Below, in pieces: positions 18,582 through 27,784 of a DNA stretch of 64,000 nt (positions are counted from its first letter, which is position 1; every line of letters begins with the position of its first letter). A program made the translations under genes and the position numbers. Under the pieces are notes generated by a model that saw only the letters and a list, made by a program, of their open reading frames with translations, was not told the origin of the DNA and made no database searches. Origin of the DNA: Pedobacter sp. WC2423 (GTDB taxonomy: Bacteria; Bacteroidota; Bacteroidia; Sphingobacteriales; Sphingobacteriaceae); the NCBI RefSeq assembly GCF_040822065.1, contig NZ_CP162005.1:3844001-3908000 (forward strand), given 5' to 3'.

Positions 18582-19217
18582 CTAATGTAACCGTGCTGTT
18601 ATTAACCTCAAAAACTCTGCCCTCGTTTTATCTTTGGCAAATTCTCCTGTAAAAGCTGAGGTAGTTGTCACTGAATTTTGTTTTTGTATCCCTCTCATTG
18701 CCATACACAAATGCTGACATTCAATTACTACTGCTACTCCTGCCGGATTTAAAGTTTCCTGAATACAATCTCTGATTTCGTTCGTCAGTCTTTCCTGTAC
18801 CTGCAATCTTCTTGCAAAAGCATCTACCACACGTGGAATCTTGCTTAAACCAACAATATGGCCATTTGGAATATAGGCTACATGTGCTTTTCCAAAGAAA
18901 GGCAGCATGTGATGTTCACACATAGAATAAACTTCGATGTCTTTCACTACAACCATCTGGCTGTAATCTTCTTTAAACATTGCTGAACGCAAAATTTCAT
19001 CTGGCTTAATATCATAACCATGAGTCAGATATTGCAATGATTTAGCCACACGTTCAGGCGTTTTTAATAAACCCTCACGCTGAGGATCTTCTCCCAGCTG
19101 AGTCAATATATCCGTATAGTGACTGGAAATAGAAACTGTTTTTGCTGTATTGTAACGATCTATTTTAACATACCCTTCGTTTTCCTCACCGAAGGCATCT
19201 AATGCATTATTTTCCAT
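18582..19217 (-). CDS. folE: GTP cyclohydrolase I
   Basis: A 211-aa enzyme converting GTP to dihydroneopterin triphosphate, the first step to folate and to queuosine precursors. Zinc ligands are in CEHHMLP and in the later 'QHLCM' segment, with the substrate-binding segment 'GLSKIPR'. Length is normal. It lies 13 nt downstream of queD, which uses the same product, so the pairing is functional. fabD follows. Confidence 0.96.
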   Translation of the reverse strand: MENNALDAFGEENEGYVKIDRYNTAKTVSISSHYTDILTQLGEDPQREGLLKTPERVAKSLQYLTHGYDIKPDEILRSAMFKEDYSQMVVVKDIEVYSMCEHHMLPFFGKAHVAYIPNGHIVGLSKIPRVVDAFARRLQVQERLTNEIRDCIQETLNPAGVAVVIECQHLCMAMRGIQKQNSVTTTSAFTGEFAKDKTRAEFLRLITARLH

Positions 19218-19230
19218 GTATATCCTGTGC

Positions 19231-19641
19231 TTAACCGAAGTACTCTACAAAGTTGTTTTCAGTTTCGTAAATTTTAACGCAATGCAGTATTGCACCACCT
19301 TGTTGAATATGAGGCAGTAATTGATCCCAAACGGCAATCACCAGGTTTTCTGTTGAAGCTAATTTGTCTTTCATGAAATCTACATCCAGATTGAGATTTC
19401 TGTGGTCAAGTTTGTCAATGATATGCTCATTGATAATTTCTTTCATCCATTTCAGGTCGACTAAAAAACCCGTTTCAGGGTTTATTTCTCCCTTTACAGT
19501 AACAAATAGCTGATAGTTATGACCGTGCCAGTTAGGATTGGCGCATTTGCCAAAAACTTCCAGGTTATGATCATCAGACCAGTCTGGTCTTGCTAATTTA
19601 TGTGCGGCGTTGAAAGATTCTTTGCGGGTTATATAAATCAT
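19231..19641 (-). CDS. queD: 6-carboxytetrahydropterin synthase
   Basis: A 136-aa member of the PTPS/QueD family, which turns dihydroneopterin triphosphate into 6-carboxytetrahydropterin for queuosine. Zinc-binding histidines appear in 'FNAAHKL' and 'NWHGHNY', and the catalytic Cys in 'FGKCAN'. I chose ATG at 19641: the upstream TTG at 19662 would lie inside the -7 promoter element. The gene heads the queD-folE-fabD operon and the transcript leader is very short. Confidence 0.92.
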   Translation of the reverse strand: MIYITRKESFNAAHKLARPDWSDDHNLEVFGKCANPNWHGHNYQLFVTVKGEINPETGFLVDLKWMKEIINEHIIDKLDHRNLNLDVDFMKDKLASTENLVIAVWDQLLPHIQQGGAILHCVKIYETENNFVEYFG

Positions 19642-19659
19642 TATTTCAGTAATTGACCG

Positions 19660-19687
19660 CAAATATACGAAGACTATCTAAAAACAA
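19660..19687 (-). promoter_or_regulatory. promoter of queD-folE-fabD
   Basis: On the minus strand TTG (19685-19687) is followed after 17 nt by TATATTTG (19660-19667), an exact match to the Bacteroidota -7 element TAnnTTTG. Transcription would start about 10 nt before the ATG at 19641, giving a near-leaderless mRNA. Confidence 0.7.
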
Positions 19688-19741
19688 GCAAGGTATGTGC
19701 TTGCCCAGCTGTTTTACCGCGGTGTTTTGTAACTTCGTTAA

Positions 19742-20392
19742 ATGAAGATACTGGTAGTTGCAGCGACAAGAGCCGAATTAGCCGGATGTTGTACGGCTTT
19801 TGAACTGGCCGAAGGAAATTTTATACAGACCCCTCATTTTGACCTTTTAATTACTGGTGTGGGCATGACAGCTACTGCATTTGCACTAGGACAACATTTA
19901 TCCGCAGCTACACGCTATAAATTAGTGCTTAATTTAGGGATTGCAGGCTGTTTTGACCGTACAATCCCTCTAGGTAGCCTGGTTAATATTGTGCGTGATG
20001 ATTTTTCAGAATTAGGTGCAGAAAATAAAGATGAATTTCTGACGATTGAAGACCTGGGTTTTGGAAAAAGCAGCTATACGCCGAAAGATATCCCTTCGTT
20101 TGTTCATTTAAACGATCTGCAACTTAATTTACCAGAGGTGAGTGGGATTACCGTTAACAAAGTACATGGCAATAAGACAAGTATCCAGGTCTTGACCAGC
20201 CGCCTCAGCCCGGTTACTGAAAGTATGGAAGGTGCCGCTGTATTTTATTGCTGTGCACAACTGAATATCCCTTGTATTCAAGTTCGTAGTATCTCTAATT
20301 ACGTGGAAGAAAGAAACCGGGACAGCTGGAAAATAGGCCTTGCTATTAAAAACCTGAACGACTGGGCCATTGAATTTTTGACAAACAGTTAA
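19742..20392 (+). CDS. mqnB: futalosine hydrolase
   Basis: A 216-aa nucleoside-phosphorylase-fold enzyme that removes hypoxanthine from futalosine in the alternative menaquinone pathway. 'GVGMTA' and 'LNLGIAGCF' near the N-terminus and the C-terminal 'SMEGAAVFYCC' are typical of the MTAN/futalosine hydrolase fold. The assignment is strengthened by mqnD 34 nt downstream. It is divergent from queD. Confidence 0.88.
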   Translation: MKILVVAATRAELAGCCTAFELAEGNFIQTPHFDLLITGVGMTATAFALGQHLSAATRYKLVLNLGIAGCFDRTIPLGSLVNIVRDDFSELGAENKDEFLTIEDLGFGKSSYTPKDIPSFVHLNDLQLNLPEVSGITVNKVHGNKTSIQVLTSRLSPVTESMEGAAVFYCCAQLNIPCIQVRSISNYVEERNRDSWKIGLAIKNLNDWAIEFLTNS

Positions 20393-20426
20393 CTAAGCAG
20401 CTACAGGAACTCCTTACATTTACCAC

Positions 20427-21278
20427 ATGAAACTTTCACTCGGCTTTTCTCCTTGTCCAAACGATACTTTTATTTTTGACGCATTGATCCATCATAAAAT
20501 TGATACAGAGGGCCTGGAGTTCGAAGTATTCTTTGATGATGTGGAAACCTTAAATCAAAAGGCATTACGTTCAGAACTGGACATCACCAAGCTGAGTTTT
20601 CATGCCTTTGCCCATGTGGTAGAAAAATACGCGCTGCTGGATGCCGGAAGTGCATTAGGCTTCGGAGTTGGCCCCTTACTCATTTGCAAGAATGAAGATT
20701 TAATTGGCAGTGCACGTTTAACTCAAAAAGATTCCACTTTGAGTGTTGCTATTCCTGGCGAACTCACCACTGCAAATTTCCTTTTGGGTATTGCTTTTCC
20801 CAACTTGCTCAATAAACAGGTAATGGTTTTCTCAGAAATCCAGGATGCCTTATTAAATCATAGTATTGACCTTGGCCTGATTATTCATGAGAACCGTTTT
20901 ACGTATACAGACAAAGGGTTACATAAAATAGTTGATCTGGGTAGCTACTGGGAAGAACTGACAGGCTGTGCAATCCCCCTTGGAGGCATTGTAATTAACC
21001 GTAAGCTTGATCATGAAGTACAACTGAAGGTGAATCGCCTGATCCGCAAATCTGTAGAATTCGCTTTCCGGAATCCAAAATCAGGAATTGACTTTATTGC
21101 TGCACATGCGCAGGAAATGGAAGAAGCAGTGATGTATAAACATATCGATTTATATGTCAATAAATACTCCGTTGATTTAGGTATTGAAGGCAGAAAAGCG
21201 ATAGATATCCTATTCAAAATGGCTCAGGAAAGAGGAATTATCCCTGAGATTAATCAAAATCTTTACGTCACCAGCTAA
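20427..21278 (+). CDS. mqnD: 1,4-dihydroxy-6-naphthoate synthase
   Basis: A 283-aa periplasmic-binding-protein-fold enzyme that makes 1,4-dihydroxy-6-naphthoate from cyclic dehypoxanthine futalosine. The N-terminal 'SPCPNDTFIF' motif and central 'IPGELTTANFLL' are diagnostic. It has no signal peptide, as expected for the cytosolic enzyme. It forms a two-gene operon with mqnB, indicating menaquinone synthesis through the futalosine route. Confidence 0.92.
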   Translation: MKLSLGFSPCPNDTFIFDALIHHKIDTEGLEFEVFFDDVETLNQKALRSELDITKLSFHAFAHVVEKYALLDAGSALGFGVGPLLICKNEDLIGSARLTQKDSTLSVAIPGELTTANFLLGIAFPNLLNKQVMVFSEIQDALLNHSIDLGLIIHENRFTYTDKGLHKIVDLGSYWEELTGCAIPLGGIVINRKLDHEVQLKVNRLIRKSVEFAFRNPKSGIDFIAAHAQEMEEAVMYKHIDLYVNKYSVDLGIEGRKAIDILFKMAQERGIIPEINQNLYVTS

Positions 21279-21289
21279 GCAACAACCTG

Positions 21290-21670
21290 TTATTGATTAC
21301 AGGGACCGTCAGGAATTTCACGTGTAATTTTAATCAGTTTAGTCACGACTAAAATCGAGTCAAAATCTGCTGAAACCACCTGGTTGTCCGATTTAATAGC
21401 ATGACATTCTGCCTCAATATAGACAGGCTCGTATGGTTTCTCAAAATTGAATTTACTATAAGCCAGCTCCAATGTTTTAGAGCTGTCGGCAACCCAGTAT
21501 TCCGTTCCCCCTTCACAATCTGCAAAAGACTTGATTTCCGGGCCATAGCTATACAATCCCTTAATTATTCTGATTTCACTTTTTTGAGTCTCTGTGCCGG
21601 TATGGTTACACGCTGTAAAAGCAATAGAAAAGATGAATAATAATAAAAATGTATGTTTTAAGGAATTCAT
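21290..21670 (-). CDS. small lipoprotein of unknown function
   Basis: A 126-aa protein with a lipoprotein signal: hydrophobic segment about 8-19, then FTAC with the lipidated Cys at about residue 20. The mature part has no motif I recognise; two cysteines (CEGG and the C-terminal GPC) might form a disulfide. It starts 1 nt after the stop of the LolC/E-like permease gene, so it is co-transcribed with it. Confidence 0.65.
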   Translation of the reverse strand: MNSLKHTFLLLFIFSIAFTACNHTGTETQKSEIRIIKGLYSYGPEIKSFADCEGGTEYWVADSSKTLELAYSKFNFEKPYEPVYIEAECHAIKSDNQVVSADFDSILVVTKLIKITREIPDGPCNQ

Positions 21671-21671
21671 G

Positions 21672-22904
21672 TCAGAGATCTTGATTTAAGTGATTAATAT
21701 TCTTCACACTCAAATTAGATGACAAAGCTGATGCCATAAACGAGAAAATACTCACTGTAATGAATACTAATAAAAAATCTTTCCATTTAAGGCCAACCGG
21801 ATAAGCGTTACTCATCAGCAGGTTTTCCTGCGACATTTTAACTAACCCAAATTTCTGCTGCAATAAACAGAAGACCAGACCGACAAAAAGGCCGAAGATA
21901 CAGCCTGCTAAAGTGATCATCATTCCTTCGAAAAGGAAAATCTTTCTAATCAGGCCTTTTCCGGCTCCCAGGCTACTCAGTATAGCAATATCTTTCAGCT
22001 TATCAATAACCAGCATGGTCAGTGAGCCTATGATATTAAAAATGGCAATGATCAGAATAAATGTTAAAATGATATATACCGCCCATTTTTCGGTACTTAA
22101 AATATTATACAATGCTTTGTTTTGTTCCACTCTGTCTTTAACAAGATAGTTCTTGCCCAGCTTTTGTGCAATCTTATCCTTAAAAACATCAGGATCCACT
22201 CCTTTTTGTAAATTAAGCTCTATCGAAGAGACTTTTATTTCCTCATTTAATAATTTCCTGGCGAAGCTTAAAGGTACAATCGCAATGTTATCAAAATCCT
22301 GCTGCACTTCAAAAATGCCTGATACAGGAATATACAGATCCATAAAGTCATCAGCCGGATTCACAGAACTTGTTTTCAATCCCTTTTTGGGAGAAAAGAC
22401 TTGCAGCTGTGTAAAGGGATCATTGGTATTGACCATTAAATAGTTTTGCAGCGCAGAGCCGATCACCGCATTAGGGCCAGCTTCGGTATTGAGGACAAAT
22501 TTTCCTTGTACGGTAATGCTATCCAGGCTTTTATTTTTAAGATAAGATGTACTTACCCCTTTGACCATTCCTACAGATTGCTTATCACGGTACCGCAGCA
22601 AAGCATTTTCAGAAAGGACTTCGGTAAAAGAATAAACTTCCTTTGCAGATTTCAGCTCCGTAAAAAAAACACTATGCGGATCAAACGTCTTTCCTTCTGC
22701 CGGTGCAATGACCAGTTGCGGGGTAATCGTATTGAACATCTTTAGCACAACATCTTCAAATCCATTGAATACTGATAAAACAATAATCAATGCCGCACTG
22801 CCTACAAAAACTCCCAGCACAGATATGGTAGAAATGATATTTATAGCATTGGTAGACTTTTTAGCAAAGAGATACCTGCGGGCAATATAAAGGGCTGTGT
22901 TCAA
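21672..22904 (-). CDS. ABC permease of the LolC/LolE (FtsX) type
   Basis: A 410-aa inner-membrane protein with the MacB/FtsX topology: an N-terminal cytoplasmic lead 'YIARRYLFAK', TM1 at about 28-48, a large periplasmic MacB-PCD-like domain (about 50-275), then three C-terminal TM segments (about 280-400). Such proteins extract lipoproteins from the inner membrane or drive mechanotransmission. No ATPase gene is adjacent, so its partner is elsewhere. The start appears to be TTG at 22904; no ATG fits the N-terminal motif. A lipoprotein gene follows after 1 nt. Confidence 0.85.
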   Translation of the reverse strand: MNTALYIARRYLFAKKSTNAINIISTISVLGVFVGSAALIIVLSVFNGFEDVVLKMFNTITPQLVIAPAEGKTFDPHSVFFTELKSAKEVYSFTEVLSENALLRYRDKQSVGMVKGVSTSYLKNKSLDSITVQGKFVLNTEAGPNAVIGSALQNYLMVNTNDPFTQLQVFSPKKGLKTSSVNPADDFMDLYIPVSGIFEVQQDFDNIAIVPLSFARKLLNEEIKVSSIELNLQKGVDPDVFKDKIAQKLGKNYLVKDRVEQNKALYNILSTEKWAVYIILTFILIIAIFNIIGSLTMLVIDKLKDIAILSSLGAGKGLIRKIFLFEGMMITLAGCIFGLFVGLVFCLLQQKFGLVKMSQENLLMSNAYPVGLKWKDFLLVFITVSIFSFMASALSSNLSVKNINHLNQDL

Positions 22905-22935
22905 ATGATGGTGGTTTGGTCAAATATACACGTAC

Positions 22936-23574
22936 TTATTTTAAAAAAGGATTGTTTCGTTTTTCATAACCGATTGTAGTCAGGTGACCATGTCCCGGAA
23001 ATACTTCTACCTTGTCTGGCAGGATAAACAACTTCTCTCTGATATTATCTATCAGTTGCTGATGATTACCACCAGGCAAATCTGTCCGGCCAATTGAAGT
23101 ATAGAATAAAACATCACCACCTACAATAAACCCGTCCTCTTTTGCGTAAAAACATAAATGTGCCGGAGAATGACCCGGAGCAAAGATCAATTCTAACTCA
23201 CTGTTCCCAAAAGTCACTTTTCCAGTTTCTTCCAAAAACACTTCTGGCTCTGGTGAAAGCTCATAATTTAAGCCCATTTGTGGCGCATATCCCGGAACTG
23301 CCTGTAGAATATATAATTCTCCTTTATGAAATTGTGGCTTTAAACCCCAGGTATCGAAAACAAACTTATTGCCAAAAACATGATCCAGATGGCAATGCGT
23401 ATTCAATAGCAAAACTGGTTTCAGCTTCGTTTCTTTAATCCAGCTGGCCAGGATATTTTGCTCACTACCATCATACATTCCCGGATCAATAATTACGCAT
23501 TCCCCCGTTTCATCATATAAAACATAGGTATTTTCCTGGTATGGGTTAAATGTAAATTGCTTAAGAGTAATCAT
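22936..23574 (-). CDS. MBL-fold metallo-hydrolase, glyoxalase II-like
   Basis: A 212-aa metallo-beta-lactamase-fold protein. The metal motif THCHLDH is followed by the His in 'APGHSPAHL', the Asp in 'GGDVLF' and the C-terminal 'FPGHG'. It lacks the C-terminal domain of true glyoxalase II, fitting the YcbL-like short hydrolases. Located between gldD and the permease gene on the same strand. Substrate unknown. Confidence 0.88.
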   Translation of the reverse strand: MITLKQFTFNPYQENTYVLYDETGECVIIDPGMYDGSEQNILASWIKETKLKPVLLLNTHCHLDHVFGNKFVFDTWGLKPQFHKGELYILQAVPGYAPQMGLNYELSPEPEVFLEETGKVTFGNSELELIFAPGHSPAHLCFYAKEDGFIVGGDVLFYTSIGRTDLPGGNHQQLIDNIREKLFILPDKVEVFPGHGHLTTIGYEKRNNPFLK

Positions 23575-23586
23575 GCGAGTTTAAAA

Positions 23587-24180
23587 TTAGTTTTTCCATC
23601 TGAAGGTATCAATCATCCGGTCGATATCTTTCTTTATAAAAGTCACAACAGGTGCAACCGAGTCATATTGCGGACGCTCATTAAAATACAAAGCTCCCCT
23701 GAAATAATGTTTAGCACTGTCTGTCAGAAAAAATTGTACAGAAGAAGCTGTGTTCCCTTCAATTGCATAGTATATCCCATAAACTTTCCGGTCTGGAAAG
23801 TTGATCAGTTTCTGGTCTATAGCATTGGCCTTAACGGTATGTTTAAAGGCTAAAGTACGTGCATCCTCTACCAAGCCTTCGTATTCCTTTTGAGAGGAAA
23901 CACCATAATAAGTAAGGTGAAGACGTGCATTAAACTGCGTAAAGTGAACATTGCTCCAGCACTTGCCTGCTCCGCGTTCCTGATCAGCTTCTATTTTTGT
24001 ATATTTTGGATAGTCGAACGTGAACGGACAACCGTCATTGTAAGTCAGGTATTCTTTTTTAGGGAATTTAATCTGAAAATAGCCTCTTGGCTTAGGCGTA
24101 TAAGTTTCATTACTGGTACAGGCCGCACTCAGGCACAAAATAACAAAGACGCTGTACAGTAAAGATGATTTCATATTCAT
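23587..24180 (-). CDS. gldD: gliding motility lipoprotein GldD
   Basis: A 197-aa lipoprotein with a signal segment and lipobox AAC (Cys at about 21), then the conserved 'YTPKPRGYFQIKFP' and 'CPFTFDYPKY' blocks that I recognise from GldD. In Flavobacterium GldD is needed for gliding and type IX secretion. Here it is separated from other gld genes and lies 6 nt after aroE. Whether the organism glides cannot be said. ATG at 24174 is an alternative start. Confidence 0.85.
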   Translation of the reverse strand: MNMKSSLLYSVFVILCLSAACTSNETYTPKPRGYFQIKFPKKEYLTYNDGCPFTFDYPKYTKIEADQERGAGKCWSNVHFTQFNARLHLTYYGVSSQKEYEGLVEDARTLAFKHTVKANAIDQKLINFPDRKVYGIYYAIEGNTASSVQFFLTDSAKHYFRGALYFNERPQYDSVAPVVTFIKKDIDRMIDTFRWKN

Positions 24181-24186
24181 TTCAGC

Positions 24187-24930
24187 CTAAGGGTTCCAGA
24201 TAAACCAGGACCGTTCTGCCTGAAGCTGCAACATTTCAAATCCATTTTTAACCGCCGCTCCCTTTGCTTTGGCACGTTTCAGAAACTCAGTCTCTTCGGG
24301 GTTATAAACCAGATCGTAGGCCAGATGCTGGTCCGTAAGCCACTGATAAGGAATAGCCGGAGCCGCCTCAACATTCGGGAAAGTACCCAGTGGAGTAGTA
24401 TTGATAATAACCTGGTGCTTTTGCAGCAGGTTTTCGGTTAAATCACTATATAAAATCGCATTTGGAGTTGCTGTACGCACTACAGAAAGATAAGTAATCT
24501 GCAATTGATCCAATACGTATTTTACTGCTTTGGCTGCTCCTCCATCGCCAAGGATCAGCGCATGGGTATGGTGTCCTTTTAAATAAGGTTTAAGGGACTC
24601 CTGAAAGCCATATGCATCTGTATTATACCCTTTAAGCCAGATTTGCCCGTCTTTATGCTGGATAGCAATACAATTCACTGCACCTATGGTTCGCGCCGCA
24701 GGGTCCAGCTCATTCAGGTAAGTCATTACCCCTACTTTATGAGGAATAGTAACATTCAGGCCTGCAAGAGAATCATCTGCTGCAATCAAAGAGACTACAG
24801 CAGCTATATTTTCTATAGGAAAAAGTTCATATTGATGATCAGCAATTTCTTCCTCCGCAAATTTCTCTGTAAAGAACTTCTTTGAAAATGAATGTGCGAG
24901 CGGATAGCCAATTAGTCCGAATGTTCTCAT
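24187..24930 (-). CDS. aroE: shikimate dehydrogenase
   Basis: A 247-aa enzyme reducing 3-dehydroshikimate with NADPH in aromatic amino acid synthesis. 'GYPLAHSFSK' (substrate-binding serines), 'NVTIPHK' with catalytic Lys, the NADP-binding 'LGDGGAAKAV' and the 'INTTPLG' block are all present. It shares direction and close spacing with gldD. Confidence 0.95.
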   Translation of the reverse strand: MRTFGLIGYPLAHSFSKKFFTEKFAEEEIADHQYELFPIENIAAVVSLIAADDSLAGLNVTIPHKVGVMTYLNELDPAARTIGAVNCIAIQHKDGQIWLKGYNTDAYGFQESLKPYLKGHHTHALILGDGGAAKAVKYVLDQLQITYLSVVRTATPNAILYSDLTENLLQKHQVIINTTPLGTFPNVEAAPAIPYQWLTDQHLAYDLVYNPEETEFLKRAKAKGAAVKNGFEMLQLQAERSWFIWNP

Positions 24931-24960
24931 ATATGCAACAGCAGTAAACCGGATAACCGG

Positions 24961-25728
24961 TTATTTTGCTAAATTAAGGAAGTAATCAAATGTATCTCCT
25001 CTTAATCCCAAACGAATAGTTTCCAAGGGAATAACCTCTGCCGGAGCAATATTACCTAAGTTCACATTAGTACCAATCAGTTTGATAAACCAAACCTGCT
25101 GTTCTTTTTGCGGAGCTTCCCAGATTATGGTTTCAGCCGGAATTTGCGTCAGTATTTCATCTACTAATCCTTCACGCACTTCACCTGACCCTCTGTAAAT
25201 GCCTACATTTCCACCTTCTCTGGCTTCAGCAATCACTTTCCATGAACCTGCTTCAATTTCCGCATTCATCAGCTTGATCCATTTATAAGGTGCAAATATT
25301 TTCGTAGCATCCTTAGAACCTACCTCTGAAATTACAGTAACGTGTTTAGCTAATTTATGGATGTATTCACATTTAAGATCATGTTCAATTTCGATAGAAC
25401 CATCAGAAACTTCTGCGTATTCCATACCAAATTGCTCCAGTACACGAATATAATCTTCAAATTGATTACGGATAATAAACGCTTCAAACAAAGTACCTCC
25501 AAAATAAGTCGGGATACCTGCACTGCGATATATATCTAATTTTTCTTTCAATTTCGGGGTAACAAAGGATGTAGCCCAACCTAATTTTACGATGTCGGAA
25601 TGGACACCTGCGACATCAATAAAATCTTCTGTCTGTCTTAAACTGAGGCCCTTGTCCATCACCATAGTTATGCCACTCTGACGTGGTTTTACTGGACGTT
25701 CGGGAATATTATTTAATGGGTAATTCAT
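24961..25728 (-). CDS. phosphosulfolactate synthase-like protein (ComA family)
   Basis: A 255-aa TIM-barrel protein of the ComA family, which adds sulfite to phosphoenolpyruvate to give phosphosulfolactate. Family blocks 'DIVKLGWAT', 'GGTLFEAF', 'YAEVSDGS' and 'VISEVGSK' are visible. I chose ATG at 25728; the longer frame to 25791 runs into a terminator. In methanogens this leads to coenzyme M, in Bacillus to sulfolactate; in Bacteroidota the product use is unclear. It lies 30 nt upstream of aroE. Confidence 0.82.
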   Translation of the reverse strand: MNYPLNNIPERPVKPRQSGITMVMDKGLSLRQTEDFIDVAGVHSDIVKLGWATSFVTPKLKEKLDIYRSAGIPTYFGGTLFEAFIIRNQFEDYIRVLEQFGMEYAEVSDGSIEIEHDLKCEYIHKLAKHVTVISEVGSKDATKIFAPYKWIKLMNAEIEAGSWKVIAEAREGGNVGIYRGSGEVREGLVDEILTQIPAETIIWEAPQKEQQVWFIKLIGTNVNLGNIAPAEVIPLETIRLGLRGDTFDYFLNLAK

Positions 25729-25790
25729 ATCTGCTGTAAAGGTGAAAAAAAATAGGCTTATTTCATCACTATAAATTTGTTTTTCACTCA

Positions 25791-25825
25791 AAAAAGCTTA
25801 TACCATTATCTGGTATAAGCTTTTT
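25791..25825 (-). terminator. intrinsic terminator of the TPR gene
   Basis: A perfect 15-bp stem (25791-25805 with 25811-25825) with a 5-nt loop and T-rich end on the minus strand, 46 nt past the TPR gene stop. It isolates the downstream comA-like gene, which then needs its own promoter. Confidence 0.88.
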
Positions 25826-25870
25826 AAGGTCATTAATTGCATCTTGTATAATCGGGTAACAATAATGTGG

Positions 25871-27274
25871 CTATTTAATATATCTGTTAATTACCTCAAT
25901 AATTGCATTGTTATCCTGTAACTGCGGCAGGTATTCAAACAGGATGTAATGCTTATCCGGATCAGTCACCAAGGCTGTTTCCAGGTAAACCAGGGCCTCT
26001 TTATGCTGTCCAAGAGCAAATAAGTAAGCCACTTGTCTGTAGTAAAGTTCTGCTGCATCCGGGTTATTCTTGATCCCGTCAGAAATAGTCTCTGAGGCTT
26101 CCAATAACCTTCCCTGCTCATAAAGAACTGTCGAAAAATCCAGCCATGCTTCTATGTCAAGCGGGTTATATTCCAGTACTTTATAATAAGCTTCTACAGA
26201 TTGTTCTATTTGTCCCAGTTTGTAATAGGCATCGGCCATTGCAAACCAGAAGTCAGGATTTTCATCATCCAGCTCTATTGCTTTCTTATAAAAATGCAGA
26301 GATTCAAAATAACGCTCCTCAAAATTCAGCGTTACCCCTATTCCAAACCAGGCATCCGCCAGCTTACTATCCATCTTCACAGACTTCTTATAATAAGCGC
26401 GTGCTTCATCCATACGTTCCAGCTTTTCATAACATTCCCCTATTGCACAATAGGTATCTGCATTTGGCTGCTCATACTCCCAGGTTTGTTTATAAACTTC
26501 TATAGCCTCCGCATAACGATCTAGCTGTACCAGCGCATTTCCTTTATTATAGTAAGCTGAAGCAAAATTATCTTTAATCAAGATTGCATAATCATAGGCA
26601 TCGATCGCTTTTTCAAACAGATCAAGCTTATGATAAGAGTTTGCCAGGTTATACCATGCTGCATAAGAATAGGGATCGTTATCGATATATTCCATATAAA
26701 ACTGGATGCTTTCTTCTTGTTTGTCTAAAATATCATAACAGAAAGCCAGTTCATATAAACCGTCCTTGTTTTCCATATTTTGTTCCAGACTCTGCTTGAT
26801 ATACTTGATTGCGCTTTCGTAATCCAGCATATTCTGATAAACATAAGCGATTTGAAGCAGGATCTCATCAGTAGTTTCCGCGAAGGTCAACGCGATCTGA
26901 AAATTATCCAATGCTTCAGCATAACGCTCCAGGCTATTGTATATATTTCCGCGAAGTACATAGATCTCTGATTCGGACGCTTCGAGCATTTCTGCTTTTT
27001 GCAAAGAGAAAAATGCGCTGTCTATCTGATCAGTAACGAAATAAAGCTGCGCTTGCTTAATTAAAAAAATTGCGGCGTATGGATGCTGATTTAGGGCATA
27101 CTCTATCACCTGAAGTGCCTTTACGGGGTCACTCTTTTCTATATAGTAGTCAATGATGTTCTCAAAAGCCTGGGCATCAAAAAAATACTGATCCTGGTTC
27201 CTTATCATCTCTTCGTAACGCTCTACCGAACGCTGCGCATCATCACTAAAATCAAAGTAAAATTCCTCTTCCAT
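25871..27274 (-). CDS. tetratricopeptide repeat protein
   Basis: A 467-aa acidic protein built almost entirely of TPR units of 34 residues (for instance 'AWYNLANSYHKLDLFEKAIDAYDYAI', 'AYYNKGNALVQLDRYAEAIEVYK'), about 11-12 copies. There is no signal peptide or other domain, so it is probably a cytoplasmic scaffold for protein interaction. It stands alone between a terminator and a gene-poor stretch. Partners unknown. Confidence 0.85.
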   Translation of the reverse strand: MEEEFYFDFSDDAQRSVERYEEMIRNQDQYFFDAQAFENIIDYYIEKSDPVKALQVIEYALNQHPYAAIFLIKQAQLYFVTDQIDSAFFSLQKAEMLEASESEIYVLRGNIYNSLERYAEALDNFQIALTFAETTDEILLQIAYVYQNMLDYESAIKYIKQSLEQNMENKDGLYELAFCYDILDKQEESIQFYMEYIDNDPYSYAAWYNLANSYHKLDLFEKAIDAYDYAILIKDNFASAYYNKGNALVQLDRYAEAIEVYKQTWEYEQPNADTYCAIGECYEKLERMDEARAYYKKSVKMDSKLADAWFGIGVTLNFEERYFESLHFYKKAIELDDENPDFWFAMADAYYKLGQIEQSVEAYYKVLEYNPLDIEAWLDFSTVLYEQGRLLEASETISDGIKNNPDAAELYYRQVAYLFALGQHKEALVYLETALVTDPDKHYILFEYLPQLQDNNAIIEVINRYIK

Positions 27275-27700
27275 TGTATGAATAATTAAAGAACAGCTCC
27301 CTTTTTTCCTAAAATACAGTATAAGTTTACAGTATTATATAGCATGCAACCGAAATAATTATCAACATCCAAACAACTGACATCGTAATTCGTTGATAAT
27401 ATTAAATTTAGCAGTAAATAAGCCTCCTGGCCTGGGTCAGCATTATCCATAAGATTTACAGTTCTGGCTGTAATGAAACTTGCTTAAGCATGTACATGAC
27501 AGGAGTAAAAAACTTATGCAGACTATCTGGGGGTTTTCCTGAATTGATACAAAGTAACGCAACTTAATTTTAATCTGCGTAAAATTCAAGTCAGGAAATT
27601 AACAGGAATTTTTTTGTTGATTTGTATAAAATCGCTACAGTACAGGTTGCCGATCAGCAGGACTATGAAACGGTATTAATTAAAGACAAAACCCTGTAAA
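27275..27700. other. gene-poor stretch with a possible gene remnant
   Basis: About 430 nt without a complete gene. On the plus strand an open frame of about 36 codons ending at 27698 (SQEINRNFF... to ...LIKDKTL, no start codon) looks protein-like and may be the 3' end of a lost gene. The rest is AT-rich. No promoter was recognised with confidence. Confidence 0.3.
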
Positions 27701-27702
27701 CG

Positions 27703-27761
27703 AAAAAAGCATAAGACATTTCTCGGCTGTAATCTTGTTTACAGTAAAAACATCTTATGCT
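27703..27761 (-). terminator. probable terminator of the GIN-domain gene
   Basis: The outer arms AGCATAAGA (27708-27716) and TCTTATGCT (27753-27761) enclose a smaller hairpin (27727-27732 with 27739-27744). On the minus strand the structure is followed by six T. It lies 24 nt past the stop of the minus-strand gene. Confidence 0.6.
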
Positions 27762-27784
27762 GATCAGACCAGGTAAAGTCAGGA

